From Curtobacterium herbarum (GTDB taxonomy: Bacteria > Actinomycetota > Actinomycetes > Actinomycetales > Microbacteriaceae): a stretch of 64,000 nt of DNA. The stretch is from NCBI RefSeq assembly GCF_016907335.1, contig NZ_JAFBBT010000001.1, positions 310,001-374,000 of the forward strand. The letters run 5' to 3'. Both the position numbers and the translations under genes were made by a program. Shown piece by piece: positions 53,277 through 62,751 of this stretch (the first letter of the stretch is position 1; each line of letters starts with the position of its first letter). The notes beneath the pieces are model-generated. The model saw nothing but the letters and a program-made list of their open reading frames with translations, ran no database searches and was not told the DNA's origin.

Positions 53277-54868
53277 GCGGTCGCCGCCACCGGGTCGGTG
53301 CCGGCGGCAGCTGCGCGACGGGCGGCGCGGTCGGCCCGTTCGCGGCGGAGGGTCTCGCGGACGTCGGCGAAGGACTGGAGGACCGTGAACCGCCCGTCGA
53401 CCCACACCGGCTGGAGCAGGCTGGTCGCCTCGTCCTCCGGCGTGGCCTGGTCGGTCTGCCGGATCTCGCCGGTCGCGTCGCGGTGCAGGGCGATGCGGCC
53501 CTTCGCGCTCTTCTTGCCGCTGCCGGTCTTCGGGTCCTTCTGGATGTCGACCGGTTCGCCGTTCACCAGTGCCCAGGTCGCCTTGACCGCGCTGCCGAGG
53601 TTGTCGCGGGTCATGAACTGGTACGTGTACGACCCGATGCCGAGCACCACGTTGTCGCTGGCGTACCCCTTCGCGGCGAGACGCTCGTAGATGCGGCGGG
53701 CCCGGTCGAGGGTGATGCTGTCGCCGTAGATGACGCCGATGTGCTGGTCGAGGACCTTGTAGCCGCGCTCGTTGACGGTGTGGCCGAACAGCTCGTCGAG
53801 CAGTTCCACGACGCCCTTCTGCTCGTCGCTGCGGTCGGCGGCGAAGAGCTCGGCCTCGTCGACGCCGTGCACGGTGCCGGTGACGATGTCGACCGGGTCG
53901 CCGGAGTCGGGGCGGATCACGAGCTTGCCGTCGCGGGCGGTGATGCGGTCCTTGAGCTGCGGGAGCACCTCGGTCAGGACCTTGAACAGGTCGAAGCCGT
54001 CGCTGACCGCCGACACGACGCCGGTCGGGTACACGTCGAGGATCTGCCGGAAGGTCTCGAGCTCCCCGTCGGCACCGCGGACGCACATCACGCTGTGCTC
54101 GGTCGCCGGCACGCTCGCCGCCACCCAGCCGTTGTCGCCGGGGTAGTAGCGGGCGATGTGGTCGAGCGTCGGCATCGAGTCGGTGCCGAGGAACGAGAGC
54201 AGGTGTCCGGCGCCGGACGCGGCGGCGGACTCGATGCTGGTCTGCCCGCGGAACGAGAAGTCGTGGGCGGCGAAGTCGATGCTCGCCGGGTCGGCGCCGG
54301 TGCGCTCGGCCCACTCCTCCATCAGGTCCCGGTACTCCAGCGCCTTCGTGGCGACGGTGGACGGGTGCCAGATCGACGCCGACAGGGCGGTCTCGATGTA
54401 GTTCGGCAGCCAGGAGAACGCGTCGACGGTGTTCTCGACGGTCAGGGTCGCGACGCCGATCGGGGCGAGGGTGCCCTCGGGCAGGGCGCGGATCTCGAGC
54501 GGCAGGTAGCCGAGCCGGTGCAGGGCGCGGACGTGGTCGACGCCGATGGAGTTCGGGCCGAAGTAGCCCTCGAGCGCCTGCTGGAAGAGGTCGCAGACCA
54601 GGTCCTCGTCGGCGGCGAAGAACGACGCCCACGCTTCGACCAGGTACCGCTGCACGAAGGCCTGCAGCCCGAAGACGACGGCGTGCGTCGAGTCCGGCAT
54701 GTGGGCGTTCGACCGGTTCGTCCAGTTGATGAGGATCCGCGTGGTGCCCTCGGGGTAGAGCTGGCGGTGCGAGTGCTTGTAGCCGTCGACGGCCAGGAGC
54801 GGGGCGATCGGGCTGGCGGTGGTGATGCGCGGCTCGAGGCCGGTGGTGGTGTTCGTGGTGTTCGTCAT
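53273..54868 (-). CDS. nadV: Nicotinamide phosphoribosyltransferase family (NadV/NAMPT-like)
   Basis: 531 residues. It joins nicotinamide to a pyrophosphorylated sugar, giving NMN from PRPP in the classical reaction. DGYKHSHRQLYPEGT, WLPNYIETALSASIWHPSTVATKA, AAHDFSFRGQTSIESAA, SFLGTDS, VVSAVSDGFDLF and VIRPDSGDPVDIV are NAMPT blocks. The sequence ends in an Arg/Ala-rich tail. ATG overlaps the Prs-like stop (ATGA). Prs-like plus NAMPT-like is also the gene pair of the phage NARP1 pathway, where the homologue uses ADP-ribose pyrophosphate. Which sugar is used here cannot be told from the sequence. Confidence 0.9.
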   Translation of the reverse strand: MTNTTNTTTGLEPRITTASPIAPLLAVDGYKHSHRQLYPEGTTRILINWTNRSNAHMPDSTHAVVFGLQAFVQRYLVEAWASFFAADEDLVCDLFQQALEGYFGPNSIGVDHVRALHRLGYLPLEIRALPEGTLAPIGVATLTVENTVDAFSWLPNYIETALSASIWHPSTVATKALEYRDLMEEWAERTGADPASIDFAAHDFSFRGQTSIESAAASGAGHLLSFLGTDSMPTLDHIARYYPGDNGWVAASVPATEHSVMCVRGADGELETFRQILDVYPTGVVSAVSDGFDLFKVLTEVLPQLKDRITARDGKLVIRPDSGDPVDIVTGTVHGVDEAELFAADRSDEQKGVVELLDELFGHTVNERGYKVLDQHIGVIYGDSITLDRARRIYERLAAKGYASDNVVLGIGSYTYQFMTRDNLGSAVKATWALVNGEPVDIQKDPKTGSGKKSAKGRIALHRDATGEIRQTDQATPEDEATSLLQPVWVDGRFTVLQSFADVRETLRRERADRAARRAAAAGTDPVAATA

Positions 54869-55740
54869 CGGATCTCCTCGGTGAGGTACGGGGTCAGGGG
54901 GACGGTGCGCAGGCCCTCGATGGCGTTCTGCGCGGGGTACGAGTCGGTGGTGACGACCTCGCCGAAGTGGTCGGCGAGCTGTGCGGCCCGGCCGGAGAAC
55001 ACGCCGTGCGAGACCCAGAGGCCCAGGCGCTCCTTCGGCAGTCCGGTGCTGCCCGCGAGGCCCATGAAGGTGCCGCCGCCGTCGCAGATGTCGTCGACGA
55101 CCAGGAACCGGCCGGTGTCGGGCAGCGGCTCGCAGCTGAAGCCGTCGAGCTTGCCGGTGTCCGGGTTGCGGTGCTTGCCGGCGCGGTAGACCGGCAGGCC
55201 GCAGGCGTCGGCGGTCGCGGTGGCCCGGGCGACCGCGCCGGCGTCCGGGGCGATGATGCCCTGGTAGCGCTGCTCGGTGCCGGGTGCGCCGACGACCTCG
55301 TCGCGGACGATGCGGTCGCTGGCCACCACGGTGAGGTTCTCGACCAGGCCGACGATGACCGGCGAGTGCGGGTCGAACGCGATCACCTGGTCGATGTGGA
55401 ACCCGTTGAGGACGTCCGCGTAGACCTTCGCGCCGAACGGCAGGCCCCGGTCCTGGCGGGCACCGGGCAGGTACGGGACCAGGGCGACGGAGCGGGAGCC
55501 GCGCTGCCGGACCGCGTCCGCCCACATGCCGAGCATGAGGAGGTCGTCGCCGCTCGTGCCGCGGAGGGTCGCGACCTCGACGAGGTCTGCCGCCGGTGTG
55601 TGGGTCGCGGGGGTGTCCGCCGACTCGTCGGGACCGGCGGCGACCTTGACGTGTGCTTCACCGGCGGGGAACCGCATGGTGGTGAACGTCGGGGTGGTCG
55701 GCTGGCCGGAGCGGGTCCGGGTGCTGAGTTCGACTGCCAT
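54865..55740 (-). CDS. Ribose-phosphate pyrophosphokinase-like protein (Prs or Adps type)
   Basis: 291 residues, shorter than housekeeping Prs (about 315-325). Recognisable are LVPYLPGARQDRG (the Prs ARQDR), VIAFDPHSPVIVG (metal-binding D-x-H) and the PRPP loop FLVVDDICDGGGTF, where classical Prs reads D-T-G/A-G-T. It would make PRPP for the NAMPT-like partner, or ADP-ribose pyrophosphate if it is an Adps homologue. It is first gene of the operon with nadV, nrtR and probably pdxH. The ATG is 6 bases from a -10 hexamer, so the mRNA is leaderless. Confidence 0.85.
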   Translation of the reverse strand: MAVELSTRTRSGQPTTPTFTTMRFPAGEAHVKVAAGPDESADTPATHTPAADLVEVATLRGTSGDDLLMLGMWADAVRQRGSRSVALVPYLPGARQDRGLPFGAKVYADVLNGFHIDQVIAFDPHSPVIVGLVENLTVVASDRIVRDEVVGAPGTEQRYQGIIAPDAGAVARATATADACGLPVYRAGKHRNPDTGKLDGFSCEPLPDTGRFLVVDDICDGGGTFMGLAGSTGLPKERLGLWVSHGVFSGRAAQLADHFGEVVTTDSYPAQNAIEGLRTVPLTPYLTEEIR

Positions 55741-55746
55741 GACCCG

Positions 55747-55776
55747 ACCGTAGCACGGTTTTTGTCGCTGTGACAA
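55747..55776 (-). promoter_or_regulatory. Promoter of the NAD salvage operon with overlapping palindrome
   Basis: On the minus strand TTGTCA (55771-55776), 18-base spacer, TACGGT (55747-55752), then the ATG at 55740. The palindrome TTGTC-GCTGT-GACAA (55762-55776) overlies the -35 and is the natural candidate for NrtR binding. Confidence 0.6.
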
Positions 55777-55795
55777 GAAAGCCGTCGGACCTGTC

Positions 55796-56641
55796 TCAGC
55801 GCGCCGGGTACCGGCGGGCGGTGCGGTGCATGGCCCGGATGAGCAGCGGCCCCGGCAGCCGCAGCAGCGCACCGGGCAGCACCGCGCGGAGCAGCCGGAG
55901 GCCCGCCACGGTCCGGCGGAAGCGTCGGACCTCCCGCGGGCCCCACGGGAAGCCGTACTGCGTCCGGACCGGCGCCGGCAGCATCCCCACCGTGACGACC
56001 CGGACCACTGGCATCGCGACGCGTACCCACGCCGGCGCGAACCGCGGGTGCAGCAGGTCGCGGACGACACCGCGGGCGTCGTCGGTGACGCGGAGCTGCG
56101 CGAGCGCCGACGCCCAGTACCGCTCGAACGCGGGCATCGAGTCCGGCCAGCGCTCGGCCGGGACCCGCAGTGCGGTCGCGATCGGCATGTACGCCCGGAG
56201 CACGTCCTCGGCCCGGGCGTCGTCGACGGGGCTGCCGAGCAGGCGGTGCGTCCGGATCGCGGAGTCCACGAGGGTCGCGGCGACCCACAGCTGCCGGTCC
56301 GGGTCGTCGGCGCCGGTCACCGGCCGGTGCGCGTGCGTCACGAACGCGGCCGCGACGGCAGCGTCCGCGGGGGTGCCGACCACGACCGCGTAGACGTACA
56401 TCAGGGTGTGTGCCAGGCGCTGCTGCGGGCGACGCGCGAAGTCCGAGTGGCGCCGGACACCCGCCGCCACCACCGGGTCGGCGATCTGCAGCAGGATCGC
56501 GCGGCCGCCCGCCACGACAGGCGTGCTGTCGGCGAGGAACCGGCGGAGCGCCGGGTCGCGGTCGCCCTGGTCGTGACCAGGGGACGGACGGGAGGCCCGG
56601 CGCACGTCGCGCTCCGGGCCTCCCGTCCGTCGTCCGGTCAC
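55796..56641 (-). CDS. Oxygenase MpaB family protein (DUF2236)
   Basis: 281 residues with AILLQIADPVVAAGVRRHSDFA, the DUF2236 core, and HAHRPVTGADDPDRQLWVAATLVDS. The family is related to latex-clearing and MpaB oxygenases, but the substrate here is unknown. The C-terminal part is basic with possible membrane contact. The chosen GTG at 56641 gives a first 22 residues encoded by a terminator-like hairpin, so translation may in fact begin later; no other good start with ribosome binding site is visible. Confidence 0.8.
   Translation of the reverse strand: MTGRRTGGPERDVRRASRPSPGHDQGDRDPALRRFLADSTPVVAGGRAILLQIADPVVAAGVRRHSDFARRPQQRLAHTLMYVYAVVVGTPADAAVAAAFVTHAHRPVTGADDPDRQLWVAATLVDSAIRTHRLLGSPVDDARAEDVLRAYMPIATALRVPAERWPDSMPAFERYWASALAQLRVTDDARGVVRDLLHPRFAPAWVRVAMPVVRVVTVGMLPAPVRTQYGFPWGPREVRRFRRTVAGLRLLRAVLPGALLRLPGPLLIRAMHRTARRYPAR
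56585..56629. terminator. GGGAGGC-family hairpin inside the 5' end of the DUF2236 frame
   Basis: GGACGGGAGGCCCGG and CCGGGCCTCCCGTCC form a 15-base perfect stem. It is downstream of the acidic-protein gene on the same strand and overlaps the first codons of the DUF2236 frame. Confidence 0.65.
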
Positions 56642-56651
56642 GGTCGGTGCT

Positions 56652-56708
56652 CTGATCGGCTCAGTGTCGTCTGATCGGTTCAGGGTCGTCCGATCCGTTC
56701 AGAGCGGC
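56652..56708. repeat. Three tandem 19-bp repeats
   Basis: CTGATCGGCTCAGTGTCGT, CTGATCGGTTCAGGGTCGT and CCGATCCGTTCAGAGCGGC follow each other exactly. The third runs over the stop codon of the acidic-protein gene. Each contains a short GATCGG..TCAG core. Confidence 0.7.
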
Positions 56709-57004
56709 TTCATGCCCAGGTCGCCACCGAGGTCGGGACGGTCGTCGCCGTGCTCCCACATGTCCGGGGCGCCCTCGTTCGGCGCGCCGCCGGTGGGCCC
56801 GTCGTCGGTGCCGTCACCGAGCTGCGGCTCGACGGTCTCGCCGGCGACGGCGTCGTTCGTCACGGTCTCGAGTGCCTCGTCGGCGTCGTCGGTCTCGAAG
56901 CCGCCGACGTACTCGCGGTCGACGTCGTCGGCGCGGCCCGTGTCGTCGGAGTCGCTGACGCCGTCGCTGAACGCGTCGCCTGGGGTGGTTCCGGGGTCGG
57001 ACAT
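56699..57004 (-). CDS. Small acidic protein, 101 residues
   Basis: Starts [20 protein letters not shown] and is rich in Asp, Glu and Gly ([27 protein letters not shown]), probably disordered and cytoplasmic, ending [12 protein letters not shown] at 57004 with AGGAG 5 bases upstream supports a real gene. Similar acidic proteins occur in Microbacteriaceae, but no function is known to me. Confidence 0.7.
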   Translation of the reverse strand: MSDPGTTPGDAFSDGVSDSDDTGRADDVDREYVGGFETDDADEALETVTNDAVAGETVEPQLGDGTDDGPTGGAPNEGAPDMWEHGDDRPDLGGDLGMKPL

Positions 57005-57513
57005 GGTCGCTCCTGTCGGTCGTCGTGGTGGTGCGTGGTGGGCGGCCCCGAGCTGCGCGGTGTGGACCTGCCCACCGGTCCTTGCTACCCCGGTGCCGGT
57101 GGGAGTCTCCGTGGCGCCCGGGGGACGCGTCCGGTCGTGGTGGGCGCCGCCGGGGCGTCGTCCGGCGGATCGTGGCCGGTTCGCGCGCCGTTCACCCGGT
57201 GGACACCGACGGGTCACCCTCCCGGTGTCTACTGCACGTGCTCGGGGGAGTGGAGCGCGGTCGCCGACGGGTGGTCGAGCGACCGCGCCTTCCCCCGTCG
57301 GCCTTCCCCCCCCCCTCGGCCTTCTCCCGTCGGGCTCGCCGGAGCGTCGCCGCGGTGGTTCTCCACAGGTTCCCGGCGGCGGAACCGTCCGTCCACCTGC
57401 CGGCGCTAGGCTCGGACGCGGCCGTTGTCTCGACATCGAGCGACCCTCGATGGAGAGTGCTGCGACCCGATGACCGATGCCGATCGCACGAACCGTGCGG
57501 GAAGAAGAACAGC
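57005..57513. other. Gap upstream of sucC: C10 tract and sucCD promoter region
   Basis: No gene is supported in these 509 bases. Three tandem CCTTC..CGTCGG units (57290-57335) include a run of ten C at 57306-57315. A TAGGCT hexamer (57407-57412) could be the sucC -10, leaving a leader of about 95 bases that contains CATCGAG-CGACC-CTCGATG (57434-57452). Confidence 0.55.
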
Positions 57514-58683
57514 GTGGATCTTTTCGAGTACCAGGCCAGGGACCTCTTCGAGTCCTACGGCGTCCCTGTGCTGCAGGGCATCATCGCCGACACCCCAGAG
57601 CAGGCGAAGGCCGCAGCCGAGCAGATCGGCGGCGTGGTCGTCGTCAAGGCGCAGGTGAAGGTCGGCGGCCGCGGCAAGGCCGGCGGCGTCAAGGTCGCGA
57701 AGACCCCGGACGAGGCCTTCGCGCACGCGCAGGCGATCCTCGGCCTCGACATCAAGGGCCACACCGTGCAGCGTGTGATGGTCGCCCAGGGCGCCGACAT
57801 CGCCGAGGAGTTCTACTTCTCGGTGCTCCTCGACCGTGCGAACCGTTCGTACCTGTCGCTCGTCAGCGTCGAGGGCGGCATGGAGATCGAGCAGCTCGCG
57901 GTCGAGAAGCCCGAGGCGCTCGCCCGGGTCGAGGTGAACCCGCTGACCGGTATCAACCAAGAAGCGGGCGAGGCCATCGCACGCCAGGCCGGCTTCCCCG
58001 ACGAACTCGTCGAGCGGGTCGCCGGCGTGTTCGTGAAGCTCTACGACGTCTTCGCGGGCGAGGACGCCACCCTGGTCGAGGTCAACCCCCTCGTCCGCAC
58101 GGGTGACGGCCAGATCGTCGCACTCGACGGCAAGGTCACCCTCGACGAGAACGCCGACTTCCGGCACGAGAACCACAAGGCGCTCGAGGACACCGCCAGC
58201 GAGGACCCGCTCGAGGCCAAGGCGAAGGCCCACGGCCTGAACTACGTCAAGCTCGACGGCCAGGTCGGCGTCATCGGCAACGGCGCGGGGCTGGTCATGT
58301 CGACCCTCGACGTCGTCGCCTACGCCGGTGAGCGCCACGGCGGCGTGAAGCCCGCCAACTTCCTCGACATCGGCGGCGGCGCCTCGGCAGAGGTGATGGC
58401 CAACGGCCTCGACGTCATCCTCGGCGACCCGCAGGTGAAGAGCGTCTTCGTGAACGTCTTCGGCGGCATCACCGCCTGCGACGCCGTCGCGAACGGCATC
58501 GTCGCCGCGCTGGGCATCCTCGGCGACGCGGCCACCAAGCCGCTCGTCGTCCGCCTGGACGGCAACAACGTGGAAGAGGGCCGACGGATCCTGGCGGAGG
58601 CAGCGCACCCGCTCGTCACCGTCGCCGCGACCATGGACGACGCGGCCGAGAAGGCCGCCGAACTCGCCGCTGCCGCGGCCTGA
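57514..58683 (+). CDS. sucC: Succinate-CoA ligase (ADP-forming) beta subunit
   Basis: 389 residues. TCA-cycle enzyme making ATP from succinyl-Co[20 protein letters not shown] starts the ATP-grasp domain. [21 protein letters not shown] binds nucleotide, [21 protein letters not shown] binds Mg, and the CoA-ligase part holds [22 protein letters not shown] and [11 protein letters not shown]. The GTG at 57514 gives the family N-terminus. sucD follows 11 bases after the stop. Confidence 0.97.
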   Translation: MDLFEYQARDLFESYGVPVLQGIIADTPEQAKAAAEQIGGVVVVKAQVKVGGRGKAGGVKVAKTPDEAFAHAQAILGLDIKGHTVQRVMVAQGADIAEEFYFSVLLDRANRSYLSLVSVEGGMEIEQLAVEKPEALARVEVNPLTGINQEAGEAIARQAGFPDELVERVAGVFVKLYDVFAGEDATLVEVNPLVRTGDGQIVALDGKVTLDENADFRHENHKALEDTASEDPLEAKAKAHGLNYVKLDGQVGVIGNGAGLVMSTLDVVAYAGERHGGVKPANFLDIGGGASAEVMANGLDVILGDPQVKSVFVNVFGGITACDAVANGIVAALGILGDAATKPLVVRLDGNNVEEGRRILAEAAHPLVTVAATMDDAAEKAAELAAAAA

Positions 58684-58694
58684 AGGGACTGACC

Positions 58695-59582
<888 letters not shown>

Positions 59583-59595
59583 TCGCAGGATCCCT

Positions 59596-59639
59596 ACGAC
59601 GGGAGGCGCGGTGCCGGCTGGCATCGCGCCTCCCGTCGT
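59596..59639 (+). terminator. sucCD terminator (GGGAGGC family)
   Basis: Fifteen-base perfect stem ACGACGGGAGGCGCG / CGCGCCTCCCGTCGT with a 14-base loop, 13 bases after the sucD stop. Confidence 0.85.
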
Positions 59640-59661
59640 TCCGTTGGCCGCGCCGTGCACG

Positions 59662-59721
59662 ACACCGGTGTTCGTCGATCGCGCCGCGTCCGGACGCGAT
59701 GCGACCGACGAACACCGGTGT
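59662..59721. repeat. Second palindrome directly after the sucCD terminator
   Basis: ACACCGGTGTTCGTCG (59662-59677) is exactly complemented at 59706-59721. The centre contains a further ATCGCG..CGCGAT pair. As after glpD, it follows an ordinary terminator but has unrelated sequence. Confidence 0.75.
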
Positions 59722-59766
59722 TCCGCCGGAGCCGCGCGGCACCCGCGAGCGCGGAGGTGGCGGCCG

Positions 59767-59772
59767 TATCCT
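59767..59772 (+). promoter_or_regulatory. -10 hexamer of the DUF6350 gene (leaderless type)
   Basis: TATCCT, 7 bases before the ATG at 59780. Confidence 0.5.
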
Positions 59773-59779
59773 CGCTGCG

Positions 59780-61870
59780 ATGAACCGCCTGGGAACCGCG
59801 CTGCTCGCCGTGATCGAAGCGATCGTGACGGTGGGCGTCGGCGTGGGCATCGCGCTCGTCCCGCTCACCCTGCTGTGGGCGTTCGAGTACGGGCTGCAGG
59901 TCGACTGGGACGTGTTCTGGACCGCCGCCGGCAACGTCTGGCTGATCGGGCACGGCGTCGACGTGTCGTTCAGCCTCGGTGCCGCCGCCGCGAAGGCGAC
60001 CGGGCTGTCCGGGGCCTCCGCGCCGATCGGGGTGAGCGTCGCCGCCCTCGGGTTCGCCGTCGTCACCGCCTGGCTGGGGGCCCGCGCCGGACGTCGGTTC
60101 GCCGAGACCGAGCACCGTGTGACCGGCATCCTGGTCGGCACCGCTGCCGTCGCCGTCCTCGGACTCCTGGTGGCACTGAGTTCGACCAGCGCGGCCACAC
60201 ACCCCACCGTCTGGCAGGCCGTCGTCTCCCCGGCGCTCTGGTTCGGGATCCCGGCGATCGTCGCCGCCGAGGTCTGCCGCCGACGCCGAGGCCTCGCCGC
60301 CGACCCCGTCACCGCGCAGATCGTCACCCTGGTCGACCGGATCCCCAGCGTGTGGCGGGTCGTCGTCGGCTTCGGCCTCCGCGCGGGCACGGTCGCGACG
60401 GCGTGTGTCGTGGCGGTCGCCGCGGTGCTCGTCGGCCTCGTGCTGCTGGTGTCCTTCGCCGAGGTCATCACCCTCTACGAGCGCTCGCACGCCGGACTGG
60501 TCGGCGGCTTCGCCCTGACCGTCGGGCAGCTCGCGTTCATCCCCGACTTCGTCGCCTGGGCCACGGCCTGGCTCGTCGGCCCGGGCTTCGCGATCGGCAC
60601 CGGCTCGGCCGTGTCGCCGATCGGCACCGCACTCGGCCCGGTGCCGGCGATCCCCGTCCTCGGGGCGCTGCCGACCTCCGGGCACACGTTCGGCCTGGCC
60701 TGGATCCTGGTCCCCGTCGTCGCGGGCTTCGCGGTCGGCGGGCTGATGCGGCCGCGCCTGGTGCGGTTGCTCGGCACGGCCGACTCGGCGCTGTACCGGG
60801 CGCTCGGCGGGGTGGTGACCGGACTCGTCGCCGGGGGCGTCATCGGCGGGCTCGCCTGGCTGTCGTCGGGCTCCGTCGGGCCCGGGCGTCTCGCCGAGGT
60901 CGGTCCGCACGTCTGGTCGGTCGGCGCCTTCGCCGCGCTCGAGATCGGCCTGCCCGCCGTCGTCGCGCTCGCGATCGGCAGCGACCTGGTCCGGCTGCCC
61001 GAACGCTCGTGGATCGGCGAACGGTGGCACGAGGCCGAGGGCGACCTCGCCGCGGCCGATGCGACCGAGGAGCACGGCTCGTTGATCGCCGCGCTCGACT
61101 CCGCCGGAGCCGGGCGGACCACCGACGTCCACCGCTTCTCGGTCGACGAGCAACACGACCCGGTGACGAAGGCGCACGCGGCCGATGCGGACCGCGATCG
61201 ACGCGAACCGGAATCCGGCACGTCCGGGAAGCTCGGCACGGCCGCGAAGCCCGACGTGCCCGACGTCCCGCAGCCGTCCGAGCCCGAGCCCGACCGCGTC
61301 CAGCCCGCCGTCACCGACGTCGACCTCCCCGACTGGGCGCGCGCCGACGCCGTCGCCGCCGAGCGGCTCGACGACCGGGCCGGAACCGCGGCGAGCGACC
61401 GCCACGAACACGGACTGGGCGCCCGGGCCGGCGAGGCCGTCGGCAGCGTCCGGGCACGCCTCCGGGCTGCGGCGTCCGGTGCCAGGAACCGGGCCGGAGA
61501 CCTGCGTGACCGTGCGGACGACCTGCGCCACCGTGCCGGGAGCGCCGGGAGCGCCGGGAGCGCCGGGAGCGCCGCGGACGGCGGCGGCGCCGGCACCGCC
61601 GGGCGATCGACGCCGCGGGTGGCGGACCCGGCGTCCGCGGACGTCGCAGCAGGTCCTGCGGAAGGGCGGCAGGGGCCTCCCGTCCCGCGCACGGACGAAC
61701 AGCCAGCCTTCCCGTGGAGCACCGAGGAGTTCGTCGCCGGTCGCGACGACGTCGATCCGGCACCGCCGGCGCGACCGGCGCCGCGGTCGGCGGCCTGGGA
61801 CTCGACGGACCAGATCCCCGAGGACGAGCTGCCCTGGTGGCGGAAGCCGAAGGACGACGACGGAGCCTGA
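59780..61870 (+). CDS. DUF6350 multi-span membrane protein with long disordered tail
   Basis: 696 residues. The first 415 form about ten membrane spans: MNRLGTALLAVIEAIVTVGVG, GNVWLIGHGVDVSF, FAVVTAWLGARAGRRFAETE, LVSFAEVITLYERSHAG, QLAFIPDFVAWATAWLVGPGF and PVVAGFAVGGLMRPR, the actinobacterial DUF6350 pattern. The remaining 280 residues are charged and low-complexity, with helical RARLRAAASGARNRAGDLRDR and an AGS repeat. DUF6350 between sucD and purN is a common actinobacterial order. Function unknown. Confidence 0.9.
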   Translation: MNRLGTALLAVIEAIVTVGVGVGIALVPLTLLWAFEYGLQVDWDVFWTAAGNVWLIGHGVDVSFSLGAAAAKATGLSGASAPIGVSVAALGFAVVTAWLGARAGRRFAETEHRVTGILVGTAAVAVLGLLVALSSTSAATHPTVWQAVVSPALWFGIPAIVAAEVCRRRRGLAADPVTAQIVTLVDRIPSVWRVVVGFGLRAGTVATACVVAVAAVLVGLVLLVSFAEVITLYERSHAGLVGGFALTVGQLAFIPDFVAWATAWLVGPGFAIGTGSAVSPIGTALGPVPAIPVLGALPTSGHTFGLAWILVPVVAGFAVGGLMRPRLVRLLGTADSALYRALGGVVTGLVAGGVIGGLAWLSSGSVGPGRLAEVGPHVWSVGAFAALEIGLPAVVALAIGSDLVRLPERSWIGERWHEAEGDLAAADATEEHGSLIAALDSAGAGRTTDVHRFSVDEQHDPVTKAHAADADRDRREPESGTSGKLGTAAKPDVPDVPQPSEPEPDRVQPAVTDVDLPDWARADAVAAERLDDRAGTAASDRHEHGLGARAGEAVGSVRARLRAAASGARNRAGDLRDRADDLRHRAGSAGSAGSAGSAADGGGAGTAGRSTPRVADPASADVAAGPAEGRQGPPVPRTDEQPAFPWSTEEFVAGRDDVDPAPPARPAPRSAAWDSTDQIPEDELPWWRKPKDDDGA
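61535..61570 (+). repeat. 9-bp tandem repeat, four copies, in the DUF6350 tail
   Basis: GCCGGGAGC repeated four times in frame, encoding Ala-Gly-Ser units. Length variation would not shift the frame. Confidence 0.8.
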
Positions 61871-61876
61871 CCGTCG

Positions 61877-61902
61877 GACAACATCACATACCGGATGTTG
61901 TC
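61877..61902. promoter_or_regulatory. AT-rich palindrome upstream of the first secreted-protein gene
   Basis: GACAACATC-ACATACCG-GATGTTGTC is a perfect 9-bp inverted repeat 6 bases after the DUF6350 stop and 65 bases before the secreted-protein ATG. It includes the 13-mer shared with the second secreted-protein gene. Operator or terminator are both possible. Confidence 0.5.
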
Positions 61903-61966
61903 AGAGCGGTTCTGGAGGATCGCTACGGCTCGATCAGAGTCGTCACCTCCAGAACAGGACACCGCC

Positions 61967-62623
61967 ATGAACCGCTCTCGTCTCGTCGTCGCCAGTGCCA
62001 CCGCCCTCGTCGGCGCAGGTCTGGTGCTCGCCCCCGTGGCCGCGCAGGCTGCCCCGGCCGCCAGCGCCGCCAGCGCCTCCTCTTCCGCGTCCGACGCGCG
62101 CTCCCCGATCACGGACGTCTCCTACCGCGTCGACCGTGACGCCGTGGTCCTGACCGTCACCGTGGACCGTTTCGCCGACCTCGAGCTCCTCCGCGGGGGC
62201 GACGTCGTGGACGGGCAGTTCGCCTCCGGGGCGCGGCCCGTGAACTTCGTGCTCCACGGCACCGGCCTCGACGTGGAGGACCTCGGCATCACCACGCGTG
62301 GCGGCGGCCCGGTCGTCCCGGTCCGCGTCGCGTTCGGCACCGCCACCGTCCCGAAGCCGATCGAGCAGTCCACCGAGCGCCAGATCGACCGCTACTCCGC
62401 CGACGCACTCGCCGGCCGGTACGACCAGGTCCTCCGGTACCAGGCGCTGCCGGGCGCGACCGTCCAGGTCACGACGAACGGCGTCACGACCTCGGGGGTG
62501 GCGGACCGTTTCGGCATCGCGAGTGTCCCGGTCCGCTTCCGTGCCGGTGCGAACCCGCAGTCCGCGGTCCAGACCCTCGACGGCACGACCTCGGTGGCCG
62601 ACACGACGACCTGGTGGTTCTGA
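61967..62623 (+). CDS. Secreted protein of unknown function, 218 residues
   Basis: Sec signal peptide MNRSRLVVASATALVGAGLV ending near AAQAAPA, then a mature part of about 185 residues rich in Val and Thr, probably beta-structured (DVSYRVDRDAVVLTVTVDRF, VQVTTNGVTTSGVADRFGIA) and ending DTTTWWF. One region, GIASVPVRFRAGANPQSAV, resembles an Ig-like carrier. No Cys in the mature part. No family recognised. ATG with CAGGAC upstream. It converges on another secreted-protein gene. Confidence 0.8.
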   Translation: MNRSRLVVASATALVGAGLVLAPVAAQAAPAASAASASSSASDARSPITDVSYRVDRDAVVLTVTVDRFADLELLRGGDVVDGQFASGARPVNFVLHGTGLDVEDLGITTRGGGPVVPVRVAFGTATVPKPIEQSTERQIDRYSADALAGRYDQVLRYQALPGATVQVTTNGVTTSGVADRFGIASVPVRFRAGANPQSAVQTLDGTTSVADTTTWWF

Positions 62624-62652
62624 CCCGTCCGGGCGCACCCCGCGGGGAGCAC

Positions 62653-62698
62653 AGCCGGGCAGGCTCGAGGCGCACGTGCGTCTCGGGCCTGCCCGGCT
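62653..62698. terminator. Bidirectional hairpin between the two secreted-protein genes
   Basis: AGCCGGGCAGGC (62653-62664) pairs with GCCTGCCCGGCT (62687-62698). An inner CGAGGCGCA/TGCGTCTCG pair extends the stem with one mismatch. Confidence 0.75.
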
Positions 62699-62751
62699 TC
62701 GCATCGGCTCGTCACCTGCTCGAACCGGTCGTCCAGACCCGGGTCAGCACG

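Noticed and set aside
52499..53690. Plus-strand frames opposite pdxH and nrtR
   Set aside because: The minus-strand products carry clear family motifs; the plus-strand translations are Arg/Pro-rich without domains.
57425..57658. Alternative small ORF overlapping sucC
   Set aside because: Frame-shifted shadow of the sucC start with Arg/Ser-rich product and no ribosome binding site.
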